A DNA stretch of 64,000 nucleotides from Oscheius dolichura (taxonomy: Eukaryota; Nematoda; Chromadorea; Rhabditida; Rhabditidae). The stretch is taken from the NCBI GenBank assembly GCA_932521035.1, contig OW051495.1:12391001-12455000 (forward strand). The letters run 5' to 3'. Of the stretch, positions 34,340 to 48,253 are shown piece after piece (the stretch's first letter is position 1; every line of letters begins with the position of its first letter). The position numbers were made by a program, and so were the translations under genes. The notes below the pieces were generated by a model. It was not told the origin of the DNA. It made no database searches and saw only the letters and a program-made list of their open reading frames with translations.

Positions 34340-34882
34340 ATGCGCGCCGTCTTGTTTGTCAGCTGTCTTGGTATGCCTTTGTCTTCACTATACGACAATA
34401 TTGCACTTTTATAGCTATTTACTATGTAGCCTCTCAAAGCACATCAACTGTAGCTCCGGGATTGTCTACAACGGCAAGGTCAACAGAGTCAACCACTTCT
34501 GGTCCTTCCACGACTACAGCTTGTTAGTCACTACCTTCTTTCATTATAGAGTAGTTAAAAGCCTCAGTTAGACAGTTATACCGCTCTTTTCTTTCCAGCC
34601 GCCTGTAAAGATGACCCGACCGTTGACTGTCAGCGAATGAAGCCTTACTGCAACGTCTCCGAGTATCACGACCTGCTGGGAGAGTAATTCCCCCATTTAT
34701 TTTATAAAACACCTGAAAATTTCAGAAAATGCCCAGGAACATGCTCAAATCTTTGTAATAATAATGACTGCGTAGATGTTGGTAAGAATTGCGCAGCATG
34801 GAAAAATAACGGCTTCTGTACTGATCCCTTCTACGCTAATGATAAGGACAAGTATTGTAAGAAGACTTGCGGCGACTGTTGA
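34340..34882 (+). CDS. Secreted protein with two ShK-type cysteine domains and a Ser/Thr linker
   Basis: Exons 34340-34370, 34415-34522, 34599-34683 and 34726-34882 give 126 residues. It begins with a signal peptide (MRAVLFVSCLAIYYVAS), then a mucin-like Ser/Thr stretch of about 28 residues, a short cysteine set (ACKDDPTVDCQRMKPYC...CPGTCSNLC) and a second set ending in CKKTCGDC, the standard ending of a ShK (SXC) domain. Nematodes use ShK domains widely in secreted and surface proteins, often as accessory modules rather than toxins. TGATAA and a TATA-like box lie about 20 and 40 bases upstream, so intestinal expression is likely. The job of the protein is unknown. Confidence 0.8.
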
Positions 34883-35325
34883 GATTTCATTGGTTTTTTC
34901 TGTACTTCAGTGTGTATAAATTGATTTTTCAACGTTTATTAACATCGTTCTTATCTTTCTTCTTGTTAGTTCCTTGAAAAAAGGGGTGGAGACAAAAGAT
35001 AAAGGAAAGGAGCTGCCTATCAGTCACTTGCTGGGAATTTGCAACTCGGGCCAACAGAGTTCTTATGTGAAGACCTGTTCTAGCAGAGGTTGGAGGAAGA
35101 AAACACATATGATTTGTATAAATCGATTGCCATCGTTCAGAACTCTTCTAACATCCATCCAGAAAAATCAAAAAGTTTTCCATAATTTGCTCTCCTCCGC
35201 GGCTTCATTGTACCCTTTTACAGCTCTTCTTTCTAGGCTAGAATAAATCTGTCATTCTGTGTACTATTGCCCTGCTTTCTCCTACTGATAAGAATCAGTT
35301 CACACCATCTGTGCCACGCGGTGCA
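34883..35325. other. Intergenic, possible upstream exon of the thioesterase
   Basis: A plus-strand frame just before the next start (VILCTIALLSPTDKNQF, then to the ATG at 35326) is open back to an acceptor near 35242 and looks hydrophobic at first. It could be an extra 5' exon, but no ATG was found for it. Confidence 0.4.
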
Positions 35326-37132
35326 ATGTCCCTCGTGGTTGACCACGTTGATTCTCTCTACAATTATGATAATTCTATCTCGGCTATAAATCTTATCCCT
35401 GGTTCTTTATATGAAATGAAATTACTGTAAGTTCCAATATATTCCGAGTTCTAGAGTAAAAATACAGGTTCCTTCATAAATCTGGAAGATATCGTTCTTA
35501 TGGCATATTTAAAAGTGACAATTTCGGTAAAATTGATCTCAAAAGGAATGCTCCCATTAGAGGAACGTATACCGGTAATTTTTGCTTTGATTTCTTTCAT
35601 TTAAATGATAGGAGCCCGCCAAATGGGCCTATTTGAAAGTTACGTTCCACTAAAAGACTTCCCCCACGGTGGTTATGCCAAATATTTAGCTACTGAAGTA
35701 TGGAACTATGAATTACAGTAAGACACTGGGGTTTAATTTGTGTTATATAGAGTTTAGGCTTGTAGATATTACTGGGAATTTATTAGATAGCGTAAAAATG
35801 ATTAAAAGATTTATGGACAAGTCTCTAAAGAGAGTAGAAGTGGAAGACGGCAATATCAGAGGAACGCTGTTCATTCCTTCTGGACAAGGACCCTTTCCCG
35901 GAGTCATAGATTTCAGTGGAACGGGAGGTGGAATTAATGAGCAGAAGGTTGAGTTCTTATTAATTTTGGACTCATAAATAATCTTCTAGGGAGCAGCACT
36001 GGCCAGTGAAGGCTTCTGCGTCTTGACTATAGCCTTCTTCCAGTATAAGGACCTTACTCCAGATCTAAAAGGCATCACATTGGAATATTTCTTGGTAAAC
36101 CGGTTTTCTAAAGAATTTTTAACTCTTATAAAATCATAAACGTGTTATTTCCACCGTATTCTTTCGAAGGAACCATTCCTTCTCTTTTAAGCGCGCTCTG
36201 TACAAAACGTGTATATAACCAGGTGCAAGTCTATTTTTTAAAATTATTTTCCCCCAAAATTGACTGTCCTAATCGTTTTCTGAAGAGTATTATATTTAAG
36301 ACATCTATTTACATTAAAATTTTAATTTCAATCCATTTAGGAAGCCGTGGATTGGCTCTCCTCCCGTCCCTATGTCATAAACAAGATTGGCCTTCATGCA
36401 AATTCCTTTGGCGGGATTGTGGCCCTTATAATGGCTAAAGAATCGTCCAAAGTTTGTCTTTTTTATTTTTTTTAATCCAGGGATAAATTAAGATTGGTGC
36501 TGTAGTCGCCATAGATCCTCCTCATGCTTTGAATGACCATACTTCCTTCAAATATAGAGGAGAAGAACTTCCCCATGCCACGTAAGATTAGATTTTTTAT
36601 TCAAGAAGAGTTGATAAATTTCTAGAGCGGATATGACTACAGTAACCTTCCGAAATGAAGTAATGGTCTTTGACCAACCGATCAAAACCTTGGAAATGAA
36701 TGAAGAATCGGATCTTCATCTGGAAAAGATTGATGAAAGCGTTCCAATCCGATTAGTAGTCTCCCTGGATGATTTATCCACGTCTGCTATTTATTCTGCC
36801 AATTATTTGAGAGACCTTCTCCAGAAATCAGGGCATTTTGTGGAATCTGACTATCAAAGCGGCGGGCACCTCATGGAGCCGCCTACTTTTCCTCATCATG
36901 AATTTTGCTGGATTAAAATGTCAGGTAAGTCGAGTTCATTAAATATTCTCGTTAATATAGCTTGGAAGCTATCAATTTGAATAAGAACGAATTTTCAGGA
37001 ATGTACATGGGCTATGGAGGGCAGGCATGCCAACACGGTGCCAGTCAATCGAAAATGTGGAAAAGAACTGTTGATTTTCTTCGAACATGGGTACTAGATG
37101 CTAATTCTGCCATGATACAAAGTAAAATTTAA
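35326..37132 (+). CDS. Acyl-CoA thioesterase / BAAT-like hydrolase
   Basis: Member of the ACOT1-6/BAAT family, which hydrolyses acyl-CoA or conjugates acyl groups to amino acids. Exons 35326-35426, 35468-35574, 35612-35717, 35758-35947, 35990-36094, 36341-36451, 36493-36581, 36626-36924 and 36999-37132 give 413 residues, the family's usual length, which supports ATG 35326. The N-terminal domain contains GTYTGARQMGLFESYVPL. The alpha/beta-hydrolase part has GPFPGVIDFSGTGGG, the nucleophile elbow HANSFGG (serine, as in thioesterases; BAAT has cysteine), an Asp in LVVSLDD and the His in GGHLMEPP. The last three residues, SKI, resemble a peroxisomal PTS1 signal. The acceptor at 36492 (ATTAAG) is weak. 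Confidence 0.82.
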
Positions 37133-37469
37133 TAAACTGTTTAATGTGCAAGGTCTTCTAATTATTGTTTAAGAAGAGCAGGCGACCGAAGAGTTGATAA
37201 ACTAAATTAAAATAGAGTATTGGTTCAATCGCGAACGGGAGACCAAAAAATGTGCTGCGGGGGCGATTAGACAGCGAAAACAGGGATATCCGTAGAAAGT
37301 GTTAGTTACACATCGGCGAAGAAACGAGATTTGATTGAATTTATCGAACGCTTCACGATAAAGGGCACTGTCTGTGGGAAAATCGCCTTGAAAGCCGTTA
37401 AGTTCTAACAGCTACAGCCCCCACATCCTTATCGCTTCATTTTACAAAGGTATTAGTAATTTTTTGCTG
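37133..37469. other. Short intergenic spacer
   Basis: 337 bases separate two genes on the same strand. I see no coding content or clear promoter element. The spacing is somewhat long for a classical nematode operon but does not exclude one. Confidence 0.4.
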
Positions 37470-39899
37470 ATGTGTCGGTTCGGTTACTTCCCCATTCTGG
37501 TTACATGTTTCTTGTTTGTCTGTCTAACCATCGTCTCTCAATACAGGGAACAGGACACCGCCAATATGTAAGGATAATCCCAAACGTTAAAAAATCCATC
37601 TTCAGATTAAGTAAAGTACAAATGAAGCCGGGTTCCAAATGGATTGTAGTGACGTCTATACAATACCCGACGGAAGATGTCAAAGTTCTTTTAACTCACA
37701 ACATAAACCAGGTTTTGTCTAGAATTTGGCCAGTCAAAAAGGTTGGGATGTGGTCGTTGTGGCAGACACAAAGACCCCCTTCGATTGGAGCCATCCTAAA
37801 GTTCATTTCCTGTCCCTCGAGAAACAGAAAACCCTCTTTGGGAATTTTGCCGAACAGCTGCCTTACGAGAGCTACACCAGGAAGAATCTCGGCTATTTAT
37901 ATGCCATAATGTATGGAGCCGAGTGGATCTATGACACCGATGACGACAACAAGCCTTATGGTAAACTTTGTTCCACACAAGAAGGAATACCCAAGCTTTC
38001 AGGATCCGGTTTAAATCAGTTCGACTACAGTACTCATATTACTGGCTTGCAGTACATTTCCAAGTCTGAAAATATTTCGGAGAAGCTCTTCAATCCTTAC
38101 CGTTTCTATGGTTTTGACAACATGTGGCCCCGCGGATTTCCTTTGGAATACTTGAAAGAGCACACAAATGGGAAGGACAGGATGGTCTCCTGCAGGGAAA
38201 TGCTACGCCCCATAGTACAACAGGGAATCGTCAAGGCAGATCCGGATGTTGACGCCATTTATAGGTAGAATTTCCAGACAAAGTGTAGCTTATTTCTAGA
38301 TTGTTGTATGCTAAAAAAGATTCTGGCCTGAATGTAACTTTTAACAATATCGCGCCTCCTGTTATTCTGGGGGCCGGGACATATTCCCCATGGAATTCGC
38401 AGAACACTCTCTTTCACTATAACGCCTTCTTCATAATGTACCTACCGACTACTGTGGCTTTTAGGTAAGAAATTGGCAGTATTCACTCGAATTTCCGTAT
38501 CACCAGACCACCGTGTCCACCGTGCTTAGTATTCTCTTGAATTTTAGAGTAACAGACATTTGGAGATCGTATTTTGGGCAGAGGTTACTGCATCTGATAG
38601 GTGAAAACATCGCCTTCTATCCGACAAACGCAGTTCAATTCAGAAATGCCCACAATTATTTGAGGGACTTTCATCAGGAAATGTAAGGGAACTTTCTAAA
38701 ACAATCATACCCTCTAGTGATGTCTATGAACAATCTGGAAAGATTGTACAGTTCCTGCATGACTGGGAATGCTCTTACAATGATACTGTAGAATGTGTTC
38801 TAGAGCTGACGGATGGTTTTGTGTAGGGGATGAGAAGTCCTCTCAAGGAATTCTTTTCAGAGAGAATACGTTTTTTGGTAAAGCGGATAAAGATCTCATT
38901 GAAGCATGGCTGGAACAATTGACCAATTTAGGGTGAGCTCCTTCTCTGCAATTGGATAGCTTCCTGCTCAGATATCAATTTCCTCCTTTGGCCAATGGAA
39001 CAAAATTTGTAGAACTAGGAAAGAAGTATGGTAATTGTAGAGTAGCCAATATAGACGTTGGAGTGGATAAATACCGGCCCGAAGAGAATAAGCTAGCAGA
39101 CTGGGCAGATAACACACTCAACCGCTTTGGGGAAATTCTGGACTGGTGTGAAAGTTCTGACGGTATGAGGGGTTTACACAGAGAACCTGGGTTCTAGGTG
39201 ACAACGACACATTCCTGCCAACAACAGATGAATTTCTCCATCACTTTAAGAACTCAAAAGGACTGCAGAAAAAGAACAGCACAGTATACTTTCCTTTCTT
39301 CTCACAAATGGGTTTTCAAGGTTCTTGTGTTGATGAGTAATTCTCACTGGAGAACGAATATTGTGGGGATATTGCAACGGCTGTACTCGCCCTTCTTTAA
39401 AACTACCATTTTCTGTGGAACGTGGACAGATCCCTCCCGTGATCCAGGCGCTCTTCCACCCATTGAGCCTCTGAATTTTCTGAACGTGACTCCAGAGGAG
39501 ATGAGGCAGGGATATTCTTATGGTTACTGTATCTCCAAGATAAAAGACCTCCGACTACAAAACGTCACAGGTGAGAGGTTAAATTTTCCTGTCCAGGGTA
39601 AATAACCAGGATATTATTTCGTGGCCGATGATGCCGTATTCAACATTTGGTATGATCTTCCCTTGGAAAAAGTGATAAACCCGGAAAATACTATTTATGG
39701 GAAGGATTGGTTCAATGCGAAAGATATTAGACGGTCCTATGACTTATTCGAGACCAAGTATAAGAACCATCCGAAGTTTGCGAAAAGTTGGAAAGAATAT
39801 AATGAAGCTGTGGGATTTCATACCCTTCCAGTAAAGTTAAAAAACCTTTCCAGCTTCAAAAAACCTATCCCAATAGAAATGCAACCGACGACTACCTAA
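37470..39899 (+). CDS. DUF288 / STELLO-like type II membrane protein
   Basis: Exons 37470-37567, 37606-37678, 37723-37960, 38003-38264, 38300-38464, 38548-38682, 38718-38822, 38861-38932, 38960-39162, 39198-39570 and 39610-39899. The start MCRFGYFPILVTCFLFVCLT is a short cytosolic end plus signal anchor. KPGSKWIVVTSIQYPTED and the acidic DTDDDNKPYG are typical of DUF288, the family of plant STELLO proteins, Golgi proteins with glycosyltransferase-like features; nematodes have several. A later acidic VADDAVFNIWYDL is also family-like. Summed exon length leaves one extra base: either a 37-base intron (39284-39320) is removed or there is a one-base frameshift near 39331-39345. The intron 37961-38002 is 42 bases, in frame and stop-free, so it could be retained. 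Length is about 660-670 residues. Confidence 0.75.
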
Positions 39900-42311
<2,412 letters not shown>

Positions 42312-42340
42312 ATTCAGTAATATGCTACGGAAAATAATGA

Positions 42341-42346
42341 AATAAA
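42341..42346 (+). terminator. Poly(A) signal of the aspartic protease
   Basis: AATAAA lies 30 bases after the stop codon, followed by an A/T-rich stretch. Confidence 0.6.
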
Positions 42347-42398
42347 ATAAAAAAATTTAATTTATTCGATAAAAAAGAGTAAAATTACGTAAAATATC

Positions 42399-44447
42399 TC
42401 ATTCTTGCTCCTCAGATCTTAGCTCTTCCTCTTCGGCGGCCGTGTCTTCTTCCATCTGGTCCAGGTCCTCCTCTGTCTCCTCGTCCTGTTTCAGTTCTAC
42501 GGCCGTCTCCATTTTCCACCGTCGGTCCCAATCCGGAATGTCCCGCCTCATGTCATCAAGCCCCTTCACACGAAGATAACGCGTCGATTGCGGATCACAA
42601 GCAAATCGGTACTGGTCCAGATATCTCTGCTCCATCTTCTTGAAGGTCTCGTCTCTTCCAATCAAAATCTTCACCCAATTGTTGCTAGTCTTCGAAATTC
42701 TCAGCACGTGTCTCTCTCCAGTCACCGGAGTCTCTATCCTAGCATACCAAATATGTCCATAACGTGTAGAATAATATTCCGTGAACTCTTTCAAACGTTC
42801 AAACAGATAGTTCACACTGAAAAGATATAAATTAGGGGGAAAAAAATCTAATAATCCTACGTAGAGCATCCGCCTTGAGCATCCAGTCGAATGCTGTAAT
42901 ACGCATGAAACTCCAGATCGGATGAGCCAGAGAGAAATTTGTAGATAGTGTTGAGAACGGCACTGTTTGAAGGATTTCCGAAATAACCAATACGGTTAGT
43001 CAAAACTCTATCCTCCAGATCATCGACCCAGACTTCATCCATCTGAAAGCGAAAATCATATTAAAGACAGCCGGTGAATAAATTTAGGTCGAATTCACTG
43101 CCATTACAGTAAAAATTGACAATTTTTGGAGAACGGTCGCAAATCTCAGGCACGCGCAGTATTACAGTATTCTGAAGTCGGTCCAGCTAAAGTTTCGTAG
43201 TATTTTTTAACAGGAAAGGACTCGACAAACCAAACCCATAGGAAATCAAGATCAAATCGATGGATTTCATAAAATTAGGTTGAAATCTTATGAACTACCT
43301 GCCGCGCATAAGGACAATTCAGGTATATCTCCTTGTTGGCCATTTCGCGTATACACATACGATTAACAAAGCTATGAAAACTATTGATATAATAATCCCA
43401 TCTGATATAAGTTGTTGCCTTTACAGCCTGAATAATAGCACGAAATAAAACAGGTAGAAATGTTTAAAACCTTGAGGAAGTCGTTAAAAGCAGGGTAATT
43501 GAACGTCGGTGGCCAGTAGAACGCATCTTGGAGGAAGATGGTAACTTTGAGGCGGTTGGCATATTGACGAAGAGGCAGGACAATGGACAGACATCTCTCG
43601 AAGTCATCATCTTCACAAAAAGGGCACTGGAATAGAAATCAATAATAAAAGGGCATGTGATTACATCAATTTCAACTTCCAGAGTCTCGAAGAAGAAAGG
43701 CCTACGGAGACAAGACGGCTGCTCAACGAAGAATCCTCGATAGCCGTGATGCAGGAGCCAGTACATGGTTTCCATTGACATTGGCGGGGCCCCCATGTGG
43801 GGAAGCTGCCTTCCTTCTCCATAATAGTAGACTGCCTTGGGAAAACTAGGGTAGACGTTTTTCTGGCGTAGACGTGAGTCCATAATTTCCACCCGTACTG
43901 TATCCGGAGCATAGCACGTACAAAAGGTGAACATCCTCCAGTGAAGAAAACGGCAAGTCAAAGAGAGATTCAGGAAATCCAGAGGAGACAACTGTAGAAC
44001 GAAATAAATGGAGAAAGGCGAGAAAATGCAGCGGGCGCTATAGTCCCACATTGACGAGGCCTCCTCCTCCTTCTTCTTTTTTCTCTTCTCCTCCCCGGCA
44101 AGCTTCTCCAATGCGTCTGTCCTGGCCTTTAGAGTCAAGTTGTCGATTTCATAGCATGTTCCTCCTTGCTCGAGTCCATAAGTCTTCAATAGTTCGTCGA
44201 GTTTGACTGTCTTGACACAAGCGGCAACAATTTTTGTTCCAAATCTTCGGACTGTCCTCCTTGGCTTGTCTTGTTCCTCCTTTCCGTCTCTTTTGTTGTT
44301 TTCTTTGGCTTCTTCCTCCTCCACATCCCTAAAATTGAGCTATACCTCAGAACAGAAAGAGACAACGTACCGAAACAGCCGGACGATGAATGCAGACACG
44401 AGATAGAAGATGGTGAGGCTAATGACGGTACCAAGGATAACCACCAT
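42399..44447 (-). CDS. F-box-like protein with an N-terminal membrane segment
   Basis: Exons 44447-44371, 44328-43665, 43626-43471, 43427-43299, 43042-42861 and 42816-42399 give 541 residues. The start MVVILGTVISLTIFYLVSAF is a membrane segment; the frame stays open upstream to about 44500, so a second segment is possible. A Lys/Glu-rich stretch is followed by LSPLDFLNLSLTCRFLHWR at about residues 140-158, which resembles the core of an F-box (the LP..L..L..V...W pattern that binds Skp1). The rest resembles substrate-recognition parts of nematode F-box proteins (VTIFLQDAFYWPPTF), and the C-terminus is very acidic. A membrane-anchored F-box-like protein would be unusual. The F-box call rests on a short motif. 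Confidence 0.65.
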
Positions 44448-45325
44448 CTTCTTCCAGCAGCACAGCAGAGAAATGATGGCAGAGCTGATGTAAAATGACA
44501 ACGCATAAATTGCATATTGACCGGCTGATTACAAGTATTGGTCGTTTTCTGCCGATTTTACAAGTATTAGTCATTTTCTATTGACAAGCGGTAGTGGAAG
44601 TTCAAGTTTTGACCTGTTGCCGTATCCAATTTATTTTCGAAGCGTCCGTCACCACAATTTTGGCTTCCACGAATACACAGTGGAACATTTCAACACTGAA
44701 ACGTCTCCAGGAAGGCCGGCCACTAGGCAGTACCACCTTCAGCAGCAAAGTTTCCGTCTTTTAGATTTTCCTCGGCTTGAACCTCATCCGAATTCTATTT
44801 TATTGATTGAATGTAAAGCTAACATAAGGGCCTAGTTTTCTCACAAATTCTTTGGAAAAAAAGCCATTATACTGTATTCAAAGACTCTAAATAATGAGAA
44901 CGAGCGTCTGACTAAAAACAGCGACGCAGCCATTTTCAAGCGAGTGCCATTAGGACCACGCATCTCCTTTTGTTATTTTTGACCACATTAACAGGCTGGC
45001 CTCGTTTTTGGATTCGTCAATCGATAAATTCTTCCAATATACGCTTTGAAAGCATTTGTACGAACTGTGTTAATCAGTTTTATTCATTTTTAGTAAAAAA
45101 GCCAATTGAATTCGTTATTTTTATCGAAAAGTCTTTCTTCATTTCTTATTTTTAGTATGATCCGTATTTTGCCTATTTGAACCTATGTTTTTGTTTTGTA
45201 AAACTAGCCTAATCTAGTCTGGGAACCTGGGGAAAATGCCGTTTACCCCATTCAAATCATGTTTATTCGGAAGCATTCCTTTTCCTTGGTTTTATTCCGT
45301 TGAATGTAATCAATTTCAGAGAAAA
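44448..45325. other. Intergenic between divergent genes
   Basis: A plus-strand frame at 44581-44835 has no ATG and no splice partners, so it was not called. The remainder is AT-rich with no gene seen. Confidence 0.4.
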
Positions 45326-47712
45326 ATGGTTGTATCTCCTAACGAGGACGCTGAAATTCCCGCCCAGTTCCAAGCGCTCAGACTTGACGACGCCTCCCGC
45401 CAGGTCAAGCGGTACGGGGCCTTTGTAACAAAAATAACGAAGAGCCATGTCTTCTTCGTCTGTATGCACATTGGCTACTCCTTCAGAAGGAAAACAGTCC
45501 AGTTTCCAGAGGGAATGCAGCCTGGATGGTGGATTGGATTTGAGCGAACTGATGTAAGTCGTTGCATTTTGGTTTTATTTGACATTTCAACTTTAGGGTA
45601 AAGGAGTTAATGACGACATAAAGAGCATTACAAACGTTAGGAGAGCTATGCCACTCTTCGAAGTCATATTCGATCCAAAACATCCCAAAGAGATCAATGT
45701 GAGTTTCGATCGAACAAATTCATTTTCTTTACCCGGAGGGACTTTTCTTATATATTAGTCATTTTGAGATGTGGGATCGAAAACTACCCTCTAAAATCCA
45801 GAATTCTTCTAAATTTCCACTGAAGAGTCCACTGAAGATTTTTAATGTTCCTTTGTGTGTTTTGTTCACAAAACATAGATATTTCTTTAGCTCTATGCCA
45901 AGTTCGTCAAGCGGGATATGTCTGCCTATCCGCATTTAGCCAAGAGAGTCCAAGACGAGTTCCAGAAGACTATCCCAGCAGAGTTGTACTGCGAAGAGAT
46001 TGGCGTACGTTTAAAACCGTTTTCTTTTTAGAATTTATAATATAAATATGATTCTAGGAATTTACCGACCCGTACGGCCTTGCGGAGGATTGCAAAGAAT
46101 CGGTTTTATATGATTGCGTGATCATTTTGAAAATGAACCGGGACGAGTGGGATCCAGACCAGACGACGGTACCCAATATGACGAAAACGCTTCTCGGTGT
46201 TGGAAAAAGGTGTCCGAAGGAAGAACAGCCAAAAGTCATTAATACAGTGTGTATTTCTTGTTTTTTCTTCTTTTAAAGGAATCCACAGGGATTCCCGGAT
46301 AATCCCTAGGATTGGGACAACACGCCTTGACTAACAGAAAAAGGCGTACAGTCTTTTGGCGTTCTGGAGAGAGAGACAAATGTTAACCGGCATATTTTTT
46401 GGTGTCAATCGGTAGAGGAGACAGAAGCGGATAAGGCCGCGTTAAGAGGAGTGCCTCCGTGCATTTGCCTCTCTCTCTAGAGTTCTTACAATCTGTAAGC
46501 CCTTTTCCGTTAGTCAAGGTCCTGTTGTCCCAATCCAAAGGATTATCCGGGAGTTCCTGTGGGTTCCTTTAAATCGTGTTTAGCCCTGGTGCCGGGAAGT
46601 TCTGTCAATTGATTGTATAGCGGAAGGAAATGAAATAAAGACCGATCCGAGAGTTGGATTAATTTATGAGGAGAAGAGGATCCCCAGTCTTGCCGTGAGA
46701 TTGCTCTTTGTATGGAATCGAGAAGTCGGATCGATTCAATTGAAGTTGGAAAAACAGTATGAAACTCATCCAGTCTCCATGGTAAGTCATTTTTTACTAG
46801 TTTTCTAATTTTATTTTCAGTTAGGAAAGTTTATCAGGTTCAAGACGACTACAATAGCAGCGGATGAGGATAAAGGATACCGAATGAAAGCGGCTCTCTT
46901 CTGTGGAGAGGTGCAACGCGAGAAATGCCCGAGGATTTATTGTAAAATAGTCAGCGTTGAGTCACATCATATGGAGAGCTATGTATTGGTAGGTTAAAGT
47001 TATTGAACTGCTGTTCATTTAGAGGATACCCGGATAGTTTTGTATTAGGTCCGGCGGCATAAACCTTTCTCGGAGATTATTATAGCGCTGGACAGCGGAA
47101 AATGTGCTCTACAAGTTTGATACAGCGATTTTCTTTAGAAAGAACATTTTTTTGGACCCAGATGACCAATTGTTATAACAATTAAAAGTAGCGTGACCAT
47201 CAAATCGTGAACCCTTCCCCATTTGTTCCAAAAAACGGTTCTCTATATAAATTTTGCCATCTCCCTAATCTCAAGGAAATTCTCCACAAAATTGCTCACC
47301 TATGCGGAATTTTAGAAAATGGACTTTTTTGATACATCTTGACCATTAGTTCCCCAAGAGCCCACAATAACGTCTTTTTCAGGCAGAGGTGCGAGTAAAG
47401 TGCCCAATGAATATGACTGGAAATCAAAACCTTTGCGCATATACCGACTTCTTCGGCGAGGTAAGATCTCTTTATCTTTTTTCGATTAATTTTGTATTTC
47501 AGTTGGACATCAACACAGTTGACCTTGCAAGAAAGTGTCGATTGCAGCAGTTGGATATTTCGAAACTAACAGGAAAACAGATCCCTATTTATCTCAAACT
47601 AGCTGGGGGTGTTCATTGGGAATTTCATTCTATTGATCCTCACAAAATAGAGTTGGCTATCGTAAGTCTTTTTTTTAATTCAAAACAATTTGAAACTTTT
47701 CAGGAGCAGTAA
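45326..47712 (+). CDS. Unknown protein, possible OB-fold-like N-terminal segment
   Basis: Exons 45326-45553, 45597-45698, 45891-46004, 46058-46250, 46621-46781, 46821-46988, 47383-47460, 47503-47661 and 47704-47712 give 403 residues; the last exon encodes only two codons and the stop. There is no signal peptide or membrane segment, so a cytosolic or nuclear place is likely. The start GAFVTKITKSHVFFVCMH followed by MQPGWWIGFERTD looks like the alternating strands of an S1/cold-shock OB fold. Cysteine pairs recur (LFCGEVQREKCPRIYC; KCPMNMTGNQNLC), hinting at a repeated module. I do not recognise the family. The intron 46251-46620 holds a MITE. Confidence 0.65.
46278..46567. repeat. Inverted-repeat element (MITE) in an intron
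   Basis: The left part from 46278 and the right part ending at 46567 are imperfect inverse complements over most of their length (outer motif AATCC.CAGG...CCGGATAATCC). It has no coding content. It lies inside the intron 46251-46620 of the unknown gene. Confidence 0.8.
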
Positions 47713-48253
47713 CTGGTTCATATTGCATAATGGGCAGTGGCTCCCGGGTACAATTTTCGCTTTATAATATGCTGGTTGTTGGCTTTGACTGGTAACTTGC
47801 CCACTTGATTCTCACATCTCGGTGGAATCAAGTGGACCATCGTTGTTATGTTTTATTTTGACGTCATTCTAGATCTATTAGATCTCTTCATAGTTTCTGT
47901 GCCCTTTTTTACTGATCGGTGACTAAATCTATTTACAGTGCATTACATACGGATTTATTCGGTTGTTGACAATGAACGAACGGTTAGACATAACCTTTGC
48001 TAATCTGTTAGTGGTTATGAGGATATATATATAGAACAAAAGAACAAATGCTTCAGGAGCATATAATGAGGGAAATACATTTGGTGGGCTGAAACATTGA
48101 AAATAATGTAAGTAAAAGAAGCAACATTTTGGGGCAGCCAATTTTAGGAATTTTCAGTTAAAAGTTGAATAAATGAAAGCTTGCTGTAAGCAGGAGGGAA
48201 ACGATTTGCAGCTATATTAACTACAACAACAGAAACAATTAGAATTTTACCGT
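47713..48253. other. Intergenic between convergent genes
   Basis: No gene was seen. This is AT-rich 3' flank of both neighbours. Confidence 0.5.

Noticed and set aside
34340-34882. A venom-type toxin gene
   Set aside because: ShK-type domains in nematodes are mostly non-toxic modules; nothing here supports a toxin role.
44581-44835. 84-codon plus-strand frame with protein-like composition
   Set aside because: It has no ATG, no splice partners and no recognisable domain.
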